64,000 nucleotides of DNA from Autumnicola musiva (GCF_031846585.1 NZ_JAVRHK010000006.1:62001-126000), one strand, 5' to 3'; shown: positions 1 through 8,922, counted from the stretch's first letter. The notes: generated by a model not told the origin, from the letters alone. Numbers and translations are program-made.

Positions 1-509
1 TTCTTTACCCCTGCACCAAGGGAAATATCAAAGGGGAGTGCGGTATCTACCATTTCATCTAAAGAACCCATCTCCCGTGGCGCAATCCAGATTTCATTCC
101 CGTTTGCATCAAAAACGGTAAAATATTCCAGCGTGTAGGTGCCGGGAACAAGTTCCAGTTGTGATGAATATTCAGTAAAATAATTCTCTACCCCGTCCCC
201 GTCAGAGTCATCAGGATTTGGATTTAAATCCACCCTAACCGGATCATCGTCATTACCAACTGCCCAGGCTCCATCTTGCGAGAGGGCAATTTCCACATAG
301 GCGGGATTATTGTCTGAACATTCAGGGATTCCACCAATTTGCTGTTTAAGGGCAGCCTTATTGGAAACAAGATCATTTAACAAAGTACTAAAAGATAACG
401 TAGCTTTTTCTGGATCACTTTCAGTTAAATTATTTTCATCTTTACTACAGGAAGAAAATAATAATGCCAGGGCGGCAATAAACGCTGCACAATAATTTAA
501 TTTTTTCAT
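1..509 (-). CDS. Lipoprotein, C-terminus cut off by the window edge
   Basis: Only the first ~169 residues are present. The reading frame runs off the window at base 1. It starts with a lipoprotein signal peptide (Lys2-Lys3, hydrophobic stretch, lipobox LFSSC with Cys21 as the predicted lipid anchor). The residues after Cys21 are SKDENN, which resembles the lipoprotein export signal (charged residues just after the Cys) that directs Bacteroidota lipoproteins to the cell surface. Around residue 100 there is a short Asp-rich stretch (DDSDGDG) like a calcium-binding loop. I do not recognise the family. The likely site is the outer membrane, perhaps surface exposed, by inference. The gene reads away from its right-hand neighbour, so it has its own promoter somewhere in 510-825. 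Confidence 0.75.
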   Translation of the reverse strand, partial: MKKLNYCAAFIAALALLFSSCSKDENNLTESDPEKATLSFSTLLNDLVSNKAALKQQIGGIPECSDNNPAYVEIALSQDGAWAVGNDDDPVRVDLNPNPDDSDGDGVENYFTEYSSQLELVPGTYTLEYFTVFDANGNEIWIAPREMGSLDEMVDTALPFDISLGAGVK

Positions 510-825
510 AAGTATCAATTAAGGTTATTTAAATTTTATAACTAGCTGAAGTATCGTGGACCCAGATAAACAGCAAAATGAAATTCTCCTGAGGGAGAGA
601 GGAGATCCTAACAATCAATTTTCAAGTTAGATGATATCCGGAAAGTAGGGGATAGGTGAATTCCCCCATTTCCCTCTGATTTATAAATATTTAGATCATT
701 TTTTCTTCCCGTCATTGATTCCATGACAAATTGTATTTTTAATGAGGATCAGGATACTCATTCCAAAACTTGGCATTTAATTAAAATTTCCTGCAATTAT
801 TCTTAATTTTAGATAAACGGCAGCT
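510..825. other. Intergenic region between divergent genes, nothing assigned
   Basis: 316 bases separate the divergent lipoprotein and methyltransferase genes. I see no ORF with codon usage like the neighbours, no strong terminator and no perfect TAnnTTTG element. The closest match upstream of the methyltransferase is TAATTTTA. A weak inverted repeat TCTCCT/AGGAGA lies at 585-605. Confidence 0.5.
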
Positions 826-1560
826 ATGAAAGATAATTTTTCTACAAAATCAGAACAGTACGCAAAATTCCGGCCCACTTATCCGGCAGAGTTATATGAT
901 TTTCTTAGGAAACATCTAAATAATAAATTAACTGCTTGGGATTGCGGAACGGGCAATGGACAGGTAGCGGCAGAATTGGCTGCGTTTTTTCAGGAAGTGT
1001 ATGCTACGGATATAAGTGAACAACAGCTGGAAAACGCCGTGAAAAAATCAAATATTACCTATTCAAAGCAACCTGCGGAAAAAACTATTTTTCCGGATAA
1101 TTATTTTGACCTTGTAACAGTGGCACAGGCCATACACTGGTTTGATTTTGATAAATTTTACGCTGAAGTAAAAAGAGTGGTTAAGCCGGACGGATTAATT
1201 GCTGTTTTAGGTTATGGCTTGTTTTCCAGTGATTCTAAAACCAATAAAGTCATTCATCATTTTTACCGGGAGATTACAGATCCTTACTGGGATCCGGAGC
1301 GGAAATATTTAGATGAAGAGTATAAAACCATTCCTTTTCCGTTCGCTGAAATTGAAACTCCTCATTTCCGGCTGGAATTAAACTGGAGTCTTGATCAGCT
1401 TCTGGGATATCTGAAAACATGGTCTGCCGTTAAACATTATGAAAATGCTAATGGAGAGAATCCTGTAGATCTTGTGGCAGATGATTTCAGAAAAAGTTTT
1501 GGAACCCAGGGGAGGGTGATTTTTCCAATACTGTTCCGACTCGCTAAGGTAACTGCCTGA
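826..1560 (+). CDS. Class I SAM-dependent methyltransferase
   Basis: The protein is 244 aa. The N-terminus FS..SEQYAKFRPTYP is the usual opening of a family of Methyltransf_11-type enzymes. Motif I is DCGTGNG (residues 39-45), which binds S-adenosylmethionine. The acidic residue at the end of strand beta2 is Asp62 (ATDIS), and QAIHWFD near residue 105 is the motif IV region. Substrate cannot be told from sequence; relatives include small-molecule methyltransferases. It is probably cytosolic, with no signal peptide. It is a single gene on its own transcript: the next gene, ychF, has its own -7 element. The fold is certain, the function open. Confidence 0.85.
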   Translation: MKDNFSTKSEQYAKFRPTYPAELYDFLRKHLNNKLTAWDCGTGNGQVAAELAAFFQEVYATDISEQQLENAVKKSNITYSKQPAEKTIFPDNYFDLVTVAQAIHWFDFDKFYAEVKRVVKPDGLIAVLGYGLFSSDSKTNKVIHHFYREITDPYWDPERKYLDEEYKTIPFPFAEIETPHFRLELNWSLDQLLGYLKTWSAVKHYENANGENPVDLVADDFRKSFGTQGRVIFPILFRLAKVTA

Positions 1561-1700
1561 TTTTTATTTCCTGGGTAACGTTTAGATTAAACGTGTGATG
1601 CCTGAATTCCCAATTTAAAGGTCCAACCTCCACTTTTGAAATGTCTCATCGCAACTTTTATCTTATGAATTGTCACTTATTTATTCTCGGTTCTAATTCT

Positions 1701-1708
1701 TATCTTTG
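1701..1708 (+). promoter_or_regulatory. -7 promoter element for ychF
   Basis: TATCTTTG matches the Bacteroidota -7 consensus TAnnTTTG exactly and lies 34 bases before the ychF start codon. A TTG occurs at 1670-1672, but its spacing (28) is longer than usual, so the -33 element is unclear. Confidence 0.55.
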
Positions 1709-1742
1709 CAGCCGCAAAAATTACTGCATCAAAATTTAAAAT

Positions 1743-2837
1743 ATGAAAGCCGGAATTGTAGGATTACCTAATGTTGGAAAATCAACACTCTTTAACTGTC
1801 TGTCGAACGCAAAAGCGCAGAGTGCAAATTTTCCTTTTTGTACAATAGAACCAAATATTGGAGTGGTAAATGTTCCCGATAAAAGGCTTCAGAAACTTGA
1901 AGAACTTGTGCATCCTGAACGTGTACAGCCTGCAACGGTTGAAATTGTAGATATTGCCGGGCTGGTGAAAGGAGCAAGTAAAGGGGAAGGTTTGGGAAAC
2001 CAGTTTCTTGGAAATATTAGGGAAACTGATGCAATCCTTCATGTTCTAAGATGCTTTGAAAACGATAATATTGTGCACGTGGATGGTTCTATAGATCCTA
2101 TAAGAGACAAAGAAACCATCGATATGGAGCTTCAGTTGAAAGATCTGGAAACAGTAGATAAAAAGCTGGATAAAGTAAAGCGTGCTGCTAAAACGGGGAA
2201 CAAAGATGCGCAAAAAGAAGAGGCAGCGCTTTTAAAGCTGAAAGAAGGCCTGGAAGCAGGAAAATCTGTGAGGGCAATAGATTTAACTGAAGATGAACGT
2301 AAGGAATTTGTAAAACCACTCCAGTTTATTACCGATAAGCCGGTAATGTATGTATGCAATGTGGAAGAAGGTTCTGCAGCTAATGGAAATGCACATGTGG
2401 AAAGAGTCCGGGAAGCTGTAAAAGATGAAAATGCTGAAGTTTTAGTGCTTGCCGTTGGTACCGAAGCCGATATTACTGAACTTGATGATTTTGAAGAGCG
2501 CCAGATGTTCCTTCAGGATATTGGCCTTAGCGAGCCTGGATCAGCCAAACTTATACGTGGAGCATACAGCCTATTGAACCTTCAAACCTATTTTACCGCA
2601 GGAGAGAAAGAAGTACGGGCATGGACAATTCCTGTTGGTTCTACCGCACCCCAGGCTGCCGGCGTTATACATACCGATTTTGAAAAGGGTTTTATTCGTG
2701 CTGAAGTAATTTCTTATGAAGATTATGAAAGCTACGGCAGTGAAGCCAGGGTAAAAGAAGCAGGAAAAATGCGGGTAGAAGGAAAGGAGTATATTGTAAA
2801 AGATGGGGATGTAATGCATTTCAGGTTCAATGTCTAG
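1743..2837 (+). CDS. ychF: Redox-regulated ATPase YchF (Obg-family)
   Basis: At 364 aa the protein is the usual YchF length. It has the P-loop GLPNVGKS (residues 7-14), the switch/G3 region DIAGLVKGASKGEGLG near residue 69, a coiled-coil insertion near 125-150, and a C-terminal TGS/ubiquitin-like domain. YchF is an Obg-family P-loop protein that prefers ATP to GTP, associates with ribosomes, and affects translation fidelity and oxidative stress responses. That is family knowledge, not seen here. The start ATG follows a TATCTTTG promoter element. It is monocistronic, with no strong terminator visible downstream. Confidence 0.95.
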   Translation: MKAGIVGLPNVGKSTLFNCLSNAKAQSANFPFCTIEPNIGVVNVPDKRLQKLEELVHPERVQPATVEIVDIAGLVKGASKGEGLGNQFLGNIRETDAILHVLRCFENDNIVHVDGSIDPIRDKETIDMELQLKDLETVDKKLDKVKRAAKTGNKDAQKEEAALLKLKEGLEAGKSVRAIDLTEDERKEFVKPLQFITDKPVMYVCNVEEGSAANGNAHVERVREAVKDENAEVLVLAVGTEADITELDDFEERQMFLQDIGLSEPGSAKLIRGAYSLLNLQTYFTAGEKEVRAWTIPVGSTAPQAAGVIHTDFEKGFIRAEVISYEDYESYGSEARVKEAGKMRVEGKEYIVKDGDVMHFRFNV

Positions 2838-2846
2838 TAGAGATTA

Positions 2847-2873
2847 GAAGTAAGAAGTGTGAAGTAAGAAGTG
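2847..2873. repeat. Tandem 13-base direct repeat GAAGTAAGAAGTG
   Basis: Two perfect copies of GAAGTAAGAAGTG (2847-2859 and 2861-2873) are separated by one T. Each copy is itself built from GAAGT/AAGAAGT sub-repeats. It lies just after the ychF stop. A GC-rich stretch (around 2920-2945) and TCGATAGCTCGATA (about 2948-2961) follow, so this 265-base gap may be an interspersed intergenic repeat. Confidence 0.6.
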
Positions 2874-3102
2874 CACTTTTTACCAATCACAAAATTTCCA
2901 TTCTTTTTTAAAGGAAAGGTGGCCCTTAGGACGGGGTGGTTTTTGATTTCGATAGCTCGATAATATTTTACAGATTTTTCCTTTTAACTCCACAATATCT
3001 AATTAACATTTGCGCTTAAATCTTTGTTAATTACTTTGTGCATCTACTATTTCAATTTTTGAAGCTAAGCCTTATATTAGCTGCAAACTCCATTTTCTAC
3101 AT

Positions 3103-4965
3103 ATGAGCGAGGAAACAAAGTACACCGAAGATAATATTCGGTCGTTAGACTGGAAAGAACACATCAGGATGCGTCCCGGGATGTATATCGGGAAACTTGG
3201 TGACGGCTCCAGTGCCGATGACGGAATTTATATTCTTCTTAAGGAAGTTCTGGACAATTGTATAGACGAATTTGTGATGGGTGCGGGAAAGACTATAGAG
3301 ATTTCTGTACAAAACCAGCGTGTGATTGTTCGTGACTATGGCCGTGGAATACCTTTGGGCAAGTTGGTGGATGTGGTATCCAAAATGAATACCGGTGGAA
3401 AATATGATACCAGGGCATTTAAAAAATCTGTAGGATTAAACGGAGTGGGTACTAAAGCGGTAAATGCGCTTTCTTCTTACTTTAGAGTAGAATCTACCCG
3501 TGACGGGCAATCTGCTTCAGCAGAATTTGAACAGGGAAATCTTATCAATCAGGAACACCTGGATGAAACTTCCCGCAGAAGGGGAACCAAGGTGACCTTC
3601 ATGCCTGATGAAGCGATTTTCAAAAAATACAAATTCCGCAATGAGTATATCGAAAAAATGCTCAAAAACTATGTTTATCTTAATCCGGGATTAACTATAG
3701 TTTATAATGGTGAAAAATTTTATTCTGAAAACGGACTTAAAGATCTTCTTGGTGACAGTATAAATGAAGAGGACCAGTTATATCCCATTATTCATATGCG
3801 GGGCAATGATATTGAAGTAGCCCTTACGCACAGTAAATCTCAATATTCCGAAGAATACCATTCTTTTGTAAACGGGCAAAATACTTCCCAGGGAGGAACG
3901 CACCTTTTAGCCTTCAGGGAAGCAATAGTCAAAACCGTTAGGGAATTCTATGGAAAGAACTATGATGCAAGTGATATTCGGAAGTCTGTAGTGGCTGCCA
4001 TCAGCATAAAAGTTATGGAGCCGGTTTTTGAAAGTCAGACTAAAACCAAACTTGGTTCCACAGATATGGGAGGAGAGTTGCCAACTGTCAGGACCTATAT
4101 TAATGATTTTGTAAAACGGAATCTCGATAATTACCTTCACAAAAATTCGGAAACTGCAGAGCAGCTTCAACGAAAAATTCTTCAGGCCGAAAGGGAAAGA
4201 AAAGATCTTTCCGGAATAAGGAAACTGGCAAAAGACCGGGCTAAAAAAGCCAGTCTTCACAATAAAAAATTAAGGGATTGTCGTATTCATCTTAGAGATA
4301 CCAATAAAGAGCGATATCTGGAAACCACTTTATTTATTACAGAGGGAGATTCGGCAAGTGGATCTATCACAAAATCGCGGGATGTAAATACTCAGGCAGT
4401 TTTTAGCTTAAAAGGAAAGCCTTTGAACAGCTACGGACTTAGTAAAAAGATAGTTTACGAAAACGAAGAGTTTAACCTGCTGCAGGCGGCATTGAATATA
4501 GAGGAGTCTATGGAAGATCTTCGGTATAACAATATTGTAATTGCTACCGATGCCGATGTGGATGGTATGCACATCCGTTTGTTGCTGATCACTTTTTTCC
4601 TTCAATTTTTTCCTGAATTGATTAAAGAAAATCACTTGTATATTTTACAAACTCCCTTATTCCGTGTACGGAATAAGAAAGAAACTATTTACTGCTACAG
4701 CGAAATGGAACGCAAACAGGCTGTGGAAAAACTTTCAGGAAAAGTTGAAATAACACGCTTTAAGGGACTTGGGGAAATTTCGCCAGATGAGTTTGTTCAT
4801 TTTATTGGGGATGATATTCGCCTGGATCCGGTAATGCTTGATAAAGATAAGTCCATTGAAGAAATGCTGAGTTTCTATATGGGCAAAAATACTCCTAACC
4901 GGCAGGAATTTATAATTGATAACCTTAAGGTGGAACTTGATCTTGTAGAGGAGTTGGGCATATGA
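3103..4965 (+). CDS. parE: DNA topoisomerase IV subunit B (ParE)
   Basis: The protein is 620 aa, the ATPase/TOPRIM subunit of a type IIA topoisomerase that decatenates daughter chromosomes. It opens with a GHKL ATPase domain (Glu48 and Asn52 in EVLDNCIDE, and YGRGIP near residue 85), then the transducer domain. The TOPRIM domain follows, with EGDSASG (414-420) and the metal-binding DADVDG (483-488), then the short C-terminus typical of ParE/GyrB (RFKGLGE near 555). The length, and the parC gene 480 bases downstream, favour ParE over GyrB. It is the first gene of a four-gene operon: its stop overlaps the next gene by 4 bases (ATGA). Confidence 0.95.
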   Translation: MSEETKYTEDNIRSLDWKEHIRMRPGMYIGKLGDGSSADDGIYILLKEVLDNCIDEFVMGAGKTIEISVQNQRVIVRDYGRGIPLGKLVDVVSKMNTGGKYDTRAFKKSVGLNGVGTKAVNALSSYFRVESTRDGQSASAEFEQGNLINQEHLDETSRRRGTKVTFMPDEAIFKKYKFRNEYIEKMLKNYVYLNPGLTIVYNGEKFYSENGLKDLLGDSINEEDQLYPIIHMRGNDIEVALTHSKSQYSEEYHSFVNGQNTSQGGTHLLAFREAIVKTVREFYGKNYDASDIRKSVVAAISIKVMEPVFESQTKTKLGSTDMGGELPTVRTYINDFVKRNLDNYLHKNSETAEQLQRKILQAERERKDLSGIRKLAKDRAKKASLHNKKLRDCRIHLRDTNKERYLETTLFITEGDSASGSITKSRDVNTQAVFSLKGKPLNSYGLSKKIVYENEEFNLLQAALNIEESMEDLRYNNIVIATDADVDGMHIRLLLITFFLQFFPELIKENHLYILQTPLFRVRNKKETIYCYSEMERKQAVEKLSGKVEITRFKGLGEISPDEFVHFIGDDIRLDPVMLDKDKSIEEMLSFYMGKNTPNRQEFIIDNLKVELDLVEELGI

Positions 4966-5450
4966 GGTTTACTAATAAAAATGAAATTAAAATTATCCCT
5001 TCTATTTATATTGTTCTGGTAGCAGTATTTGTGACCAATATTTTTGTAAATATAGAATTGATGGCTTCAGATGAACCTATAAGTTTCAGCCATTTTGTGC
5101 CCAATATCGGCACCTTATTTCTGGGATTATATGTGCATAGGATTGGGCAGAGTTTTGATTTTGACAGTGATGGAGAAACCCTCAATTTCAAAAGTAATGG
5201 GGTATTTTTCTCTAAATTCATGGAGTACAGGGTTAAAAAGGCTGAATTTCCGAAGAGAAAACTGGGAAATTTCCGGTTTAGTGATTACGGGATTTACTCA
5301 TCATTAACTATATATATCAAATCCAGAAGAAGATCAGGATTTAAAAAATATTCTTTCAATACAACTTTTTTAAGCAGAAAGAAGAAGAAAGGCCTGATGG
5401 CCTCTCTTCAGAAAGTATTGGAGCACAACGCTAATAAAGCAACCGCCTAA
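4962..5450 (+). CDS. Small membrane protein between parE and parC
   Basis: I do not recognise this 162-aa protein. Residues ~10-32 form a strong membrane helix, and a second hydrophobic stretch lies near 45-60. After that comes a soluble, very basic region (RRRSG near residue 123, SRKKKKG near 143) with alternating hydrophobic strands, like a small PH-type domain on the cytosolic face. The start ATG overlaps the parE stop (ATGA), and its stop shares one base with the parC start (TAATG), so translation is coupled on both sides. Co-expression with topoisomerase IV and MscL is seen directly. Any role in anchoring the enzyme or DNA to the membrane is only inference. Confidence 0.85.
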   Translation: MRFTNKNEIKIIPSIYIVLVAVFVTNIFVNIELMASDEPISFSHFVPNIGTLFLGLYVHRIGQSFDFDSDGETLNFKSNGVFFSKFMEYRVKKAEFPKRKLGNFRFSDYGIYSSLTIYIKSRRRSGFKKYSFNTTFLSRKKKKGLMASLQKVLEHNANKATA

Positions 5451-8098
5451 TGGAAGAAAACCAAGAAGGAGCTCAGGAAGAACAATTTGAACAGCCTAAA
5501 GAGGAGCTTATTCGGGTAACCGGGATGTATAAGGACTGGTTCCTGGACTACGCTTCCTATGTGATTTTAGAACGGGCCGTACCTGCCATAGAAGACGGAT
5601 TTAAGCCGGTACAGCGCCGTATTATGCACTCCATGAAAGACCTGGATGACGGCCGCTATAATAAAGTTGCCAATATTGTAGGGCATACCATGCAGTATCA
5701 CCCGCACGGAGATGCCAGTATTGGCGATGCCATGGTGCAGATTGGACAAAAAGATATCCTTATTGATACTCAGGGAAACTGGGGAAATATTTTAACCGGG
5801 GACAGGGCTGCGGCACCAAGATATATTGAAGCCCGGCTTTCCAAATTTGCCCTGGAGGTTTTATTTAATCCAAAGCTTACTGAATGGCAGCTTTCCTATG
5901 ACGGAAGAAAAAATGAACCGGTAAATCTTCCGGTAAAATTTCCCCTGCTTCTGGCACAGGGAGCTGAAGGAATTGCCGTAGGATTAAGTACGAGGGTACT
6001 TCCGCATAATTTTAATGAGTTAATTGATGCTTCCATAAAACATCTTAGGGGAAAACGATTCAAACTTTTTCCTGATTTTCCAACGGGGGGAGAAGCCGAT
6101 ATTACCGATTATAATGATGGCATGCGCGGCGGAAGGGTACGCGTTAGGGCAAAAATTTCACAATATGATAAAAATACTCTTGCTATTACTGAAATTCCTT
6201 ATGGCACTACCACCTCCAGCCTGATAGATTCAATACTTAAAGCGAATGATAAAGGAAAAATAAAAATTAAGCGAATTGAAGATAATACGGCGGCTGAGGT
6301 GGAAATTCTAATTCACCTGCCCCAGAATATTTCGCCAGATAAAACCATAGATGCATTATTTGCATTTACCCAGTGCGAAAATTCCATTTCGCCGCTGGGC
6401 TGTGTGATTATAGATAATAAGCCTATATTTTTGGGTGTTTCAGAGATTTTGAGACAATCTACAGATCATACATTGCATTTGCTGAAGCGGGAACTGGAAA
6501 TTTCTCTTGATGAGCTTGAAGAACAATGGCATTTTTCTTCCCTGGAAAGAATTTTTATTGAAAACAGGATCTACCGGGATATTGAAGAGGAAGAAACCTG
6601 GGAAGGAGTTATTAAAGCCATAGATGAAGGTTTAAAACCTCATATTAAACACCTTAAAAGAGCGGTAACCAAGGAAGATATTGTTCGGCTGACGGAAATA
6701 CGTATTAAGAGAATTTCAAAATTTGACATTGATAAGGCACAACAAAAAATAGAATCGCTGGAAGACCAGATTGCCAAGGTGAAGCATCACCTGGATAACC
6801 TGGTGGATTATGCCGTTGCTTATTTTGAAAAACTGAAAAAAGACTACGGAACAGGTAAAGAACGAAAAACCGAACTGAGGTTGTTTGAAGATATAGAAGC
6901 TACCAAAGTGGCAATTCGTAACACTAAGCTTTATGTTAACCGAAAAGAAGGCTTCGTGGGAACTGCGCTTAAAAAAGATGAATATGTTACTGATTGTTCC
7001 GATATTGATGATGTAATTTGCTTTACCGCCGATGGTAAAATGATGGTCACCAGGGTAGATTCAAAAACATTTATTGGTAAAGACATTATTCATGTGGCCA
7101 TCTTTAAGAAAAAAGACAAGCGTACCATTTACAATATGATCTACCGGGATGGGAAAGGCGGCAGCACTTATATAAAACGTTTTGCGGTAACTTCGGTAAC
7201 CCGGGACAGGGAATACGATTTAACCCAGGGAAAAAAAGATTCTAAAGTGTTCTACTTTTCTTCTAACCCCAATGGGGAAGCTGAAGTGGTAACTGTATTT
7301 CTCAGACAGGTGGGAAGCATCAGGAAAGTTAAATTTGATATGGATTTTGCTGACATCCTGATTAAAGGCCGAAATGTTAAGGGAAATATTGTAAGCAAAT
7401 ATTCAGTAAAAAGAATAGAACTAAAACAGGAGGGGGTTTCCACATTAAAACCAAGAAGAATCTGGTTTGATGAAACCGTAAACAGGCTGAATGTTGACGG
7501 CAGGGGAGAGCTTCTAGGAGAATTTAAAGGTGAAGACCGTTTGTTGATTATCACTCAGGACGGTGTGGCTAAAACTATTATTCCAGAACTTACCACCAGA
7601 TTTGATGAAGAAATGGTGATCCTGGAAAAATGGAACCCGAAAAAGCCAGTTTCCGCGATTTACTGGGAAGCGGAGAAGGAGCGGTATTATGTAAAACGTT
7701 TCCATATTGAACATCCTGAAAGAGAGGAAAAATTCATCAGCGATCACGAAAAATCTTTTTTAGAAGTTGTTTCTACAGATTATTATCCCATGGCTGAAAT
7801 TGTATTTGGCAAACAAAGAGGAAAAGATCAGCGGCCTAATGAAGAATTAAATATTGAAGAATTTATCTCTATTAAAGGAGTAAAAGCACAGGGAAATCAA
7901 CTTACCACTGAAAAGGTGAAACAAATTAATCTTCTTGATCCAATGCCTTTTGAAGAACAGGAAGAAAACACAGGCGAAGGTGCGGAAGAAGAGGAGGATG
8001 AGAGTGCAATGGATAAAAAGCGCAGCCCTGAAAAATTAAAGGATGAAGACGAAGATTCTTCATCTTCAGAAAGTCAAACTAAACTATTTGATGAGTAA
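5450..8098 (+). CDS. parC: DNA topoisomerase IV subunit A (ParC)
   Basis: This 882-aa subunit is the DNA-breaking half of topoisomerase IV, partner of the ParE encoded just upstream. The winged-helix domain holds the catalytic Tyr125 (APRYIEAR). The quinolone-determining region reads HPHGDASIGDAM (84-95), so the position equal to E. coli ParC Ser80 is Ala89 and that of Glu84 is Asp93. A coiled-coil tower (about 430-470) and a beta-pinwheel-like C-terminal domain follow. The last ~70 residues are an acidic, Ser-rich, probably disordered tail ending LFDE. It starts inside the stop codon of the upstream membrane gene and its stop overlaps mscL (TAATG). Confidence 0.95.
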   Translation: MEENQEGAQEEQFEQPKEELIRVTGMYKDWFLDYASYVILERAVPAIEDGFKPVQRRIMHSMKDLDDGRYNKVANIVGHTMQYHPHGDASIGDAMVQIGQKDILIDTQGNWGNILTGDRAAAPRYIEARLSKFALEVLFNPKLTEWQLSYDGRKNEPVNLPVKFPLLLAQGAEGIAVGLSTRVLPHNFNELIDASIKHLRGKRFKLFPDFPTGGEADITDYNDGMRGGRVRVRAKISQYDKNTLAITEIPYGTTTSSLIDSILKANDKGKIKIKRIEDNTAAEVEILIHLPQNISPDKTIDALFAFTQCENSISPLGCVIIDNKPIFLGVSEILRQSTDHTLHLLKRELEISLDELEEQWHFSSLERIFIENRIYRDIEEEETWEGVIKAIDEGLKPHIKHLKRAVTKEDIVRLTEIRIKRISKFDIDKAQQKIESLEDQIAKVKHHLDNLVDYAVAYFEKLKKDYGTGKERKTELRLFEDIEATKVAIRNTKLYVNRKEGFVGTALKKDEYVTDCSDIDDVICFTADGKMMVTRVDSKTFIGKDIIHVAIFKKKDKRTIYNMIYRDGKGGSTYIKRFAVTSVTRDREYDLTQGKKDSKVFYFSSNPNGEAEVVTVFLRQVGSIRKVKFDMDFADILIKGRNVKGNIVSKYSVKRIELKQEGVSTLKPRRIWFDETVNRLNVDGRGELLGEFKGEDRLLIITQDGVAKTIIPELTTRFDEEMVILEKWNPKKPVSAIYWEAEKERYYVKRFHIEHPEREEKFISDHEKSFLEVVSTDYYPMAEIVFGKQRGKDQRPNEELNIEEFISIKGVKAQGNQLTTEKVKQINLLDPMPFEEQEENTGEGAEEEEDESAMDKKRSPEKLKDEDEDSSSSESQTKLFDE

Positions 8099-8547
8099 TG
8101 GGATTTTTTAAGGAATTTAAGGAATTTGCCGTAAAAGGCAATATGGTAGACATGGCGGTAGGTATTATTATTGGTACCGCTTTTAATAAGGTTGTTGATG
8201 CGCTTGTAAAGCAAATTATTATGCCTCCGCTTAGTGTCCTAACCGGAGAAATAAATTATTCCTCGAAGAGATTTATACTGCAGGAAGCTGTGATGGCTGC
8301 AGATGGTACTGTAACCACTGAAGAAGTAGCTTTGGGTTATGGGATTCTTATTCAGTCGCTTATCGACTTTCTTATAATTGGCCTAAGCATTTTTGTGGTG
8401 GTAAAATTTATGAATAGCTTTAAAAAGAAAGCCGAAGATCCCGGTAATAAAACTGTGGTCACTCCCAAAGATATTGAGCTCCTTTCTAATCTTAATGCTT
8501 TGATGGAAGAGCAAAACAAACTGCTTCGGGAAAAAGGAGGAGTATAA
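8098..8547 (+). CDS. mscL: Large-conductance mechanosensitive channel MscL
   Basis: The protein is 149 aa, slightly longer than E. coli MscL. The N-terminus FKEFAVKGNMVDMAVGIIIG (residues 6-25) is the signature amphipathic helix plus pore-lining TM1, and FNKVVDALVKQIIMPPL follows. TM2 lies near residues 83-103, then a charged C-terminal helix. It opens under membrane tension to release solutes on osmotic downshock. It is the last gene of the parE operon, sharing one base with parC, an unusual pairing. Its stop codon directly abuts the stop of the convergent lipoprotein gene, leaving no room for an intergenic terminator. Confidence 0.95.
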   Translation: MGFFKEFKEFAVKGNMVDMAVGIIIGTAFNKVVDALVKQIIMPPLSVLTGEINYSSKRFILQEAVMAADGTVTTEEVALGYGILIQSLIDFLIIGLSIFVVVKFMNSFKKKAEDPGNKTVVTPKDIELLSNLNALMEEQNKLLREKGGV

Positions 8548-8922
8548 TCAATCCACTTTTGTTACTGAACCTTTTTCCCTGCGCGTTTCTCCCACAACTC
8601 CATATTCAAAGGTATATCCATTCTTATTTGTAGTAAGAATTTTCATGTGGATAGGTTTTCTTTCCTGCATGTTTTTAGGGTGCAGGTTCTTTAGGATATA
8701 TTCGCAATCATTAATCCACCGTACTGATGAGGTATCTGCAGAGCCCTGAAATTCATCAATCTCTATAGAGTCATTTCTTATAAACCGTGAAGTCACTATC
8801 TCCCCGTTTAAATATGACTGAAATTGAAAGGTTCCTGTTTTATAATCTTCGCAGTTTCGTTCCGGTTGAAAGCAAGCCGTTATTAATAAACAGCAGACTA
8901 TAATTATTACTATTTTACTCAT
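8548..8922 (-). CDS. Small lipoprotein, conserved next to topoisomerase IV
   Basis: The protein is 124 aa. It has a lipoprotein signal (hydrophobic residues 4-16, then ITAC with Cys17). The mature part has Cys24 and Cys73 (NDCEYIL), which might pair, and alternating strands suggesting a small lipocalin-like or beta-rich fold. As I recall, close relatives are often named DNA topoisomerase IV in databases because of their position. Nothing in the sequence supports that: it has no TOPRIM, Tyr or ATPase motif. It is probably co-transcribed with the XRE regulator 31 bases upstream. Function unknown. Confidence 0.85.
   Translation of the reverse strand: MSKIVIIIVCCLLITACFQPERNCEDYKTGTFQFQSYLNGEIVTSRFIRNDSIEIDEFQGSADTSSVRWINDCEYILKNLHPKNMQERKPIHMKILTTNKNGYTFEYGVVGETRREKGSVTKVD

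Noticed and set aside
585..605. TCTCCT/AGGAGA inverted repeat as a terminator or operator
   Set aside because: Only 6-base arms with a 9-base loop and no T tract. It is compatible with chance.
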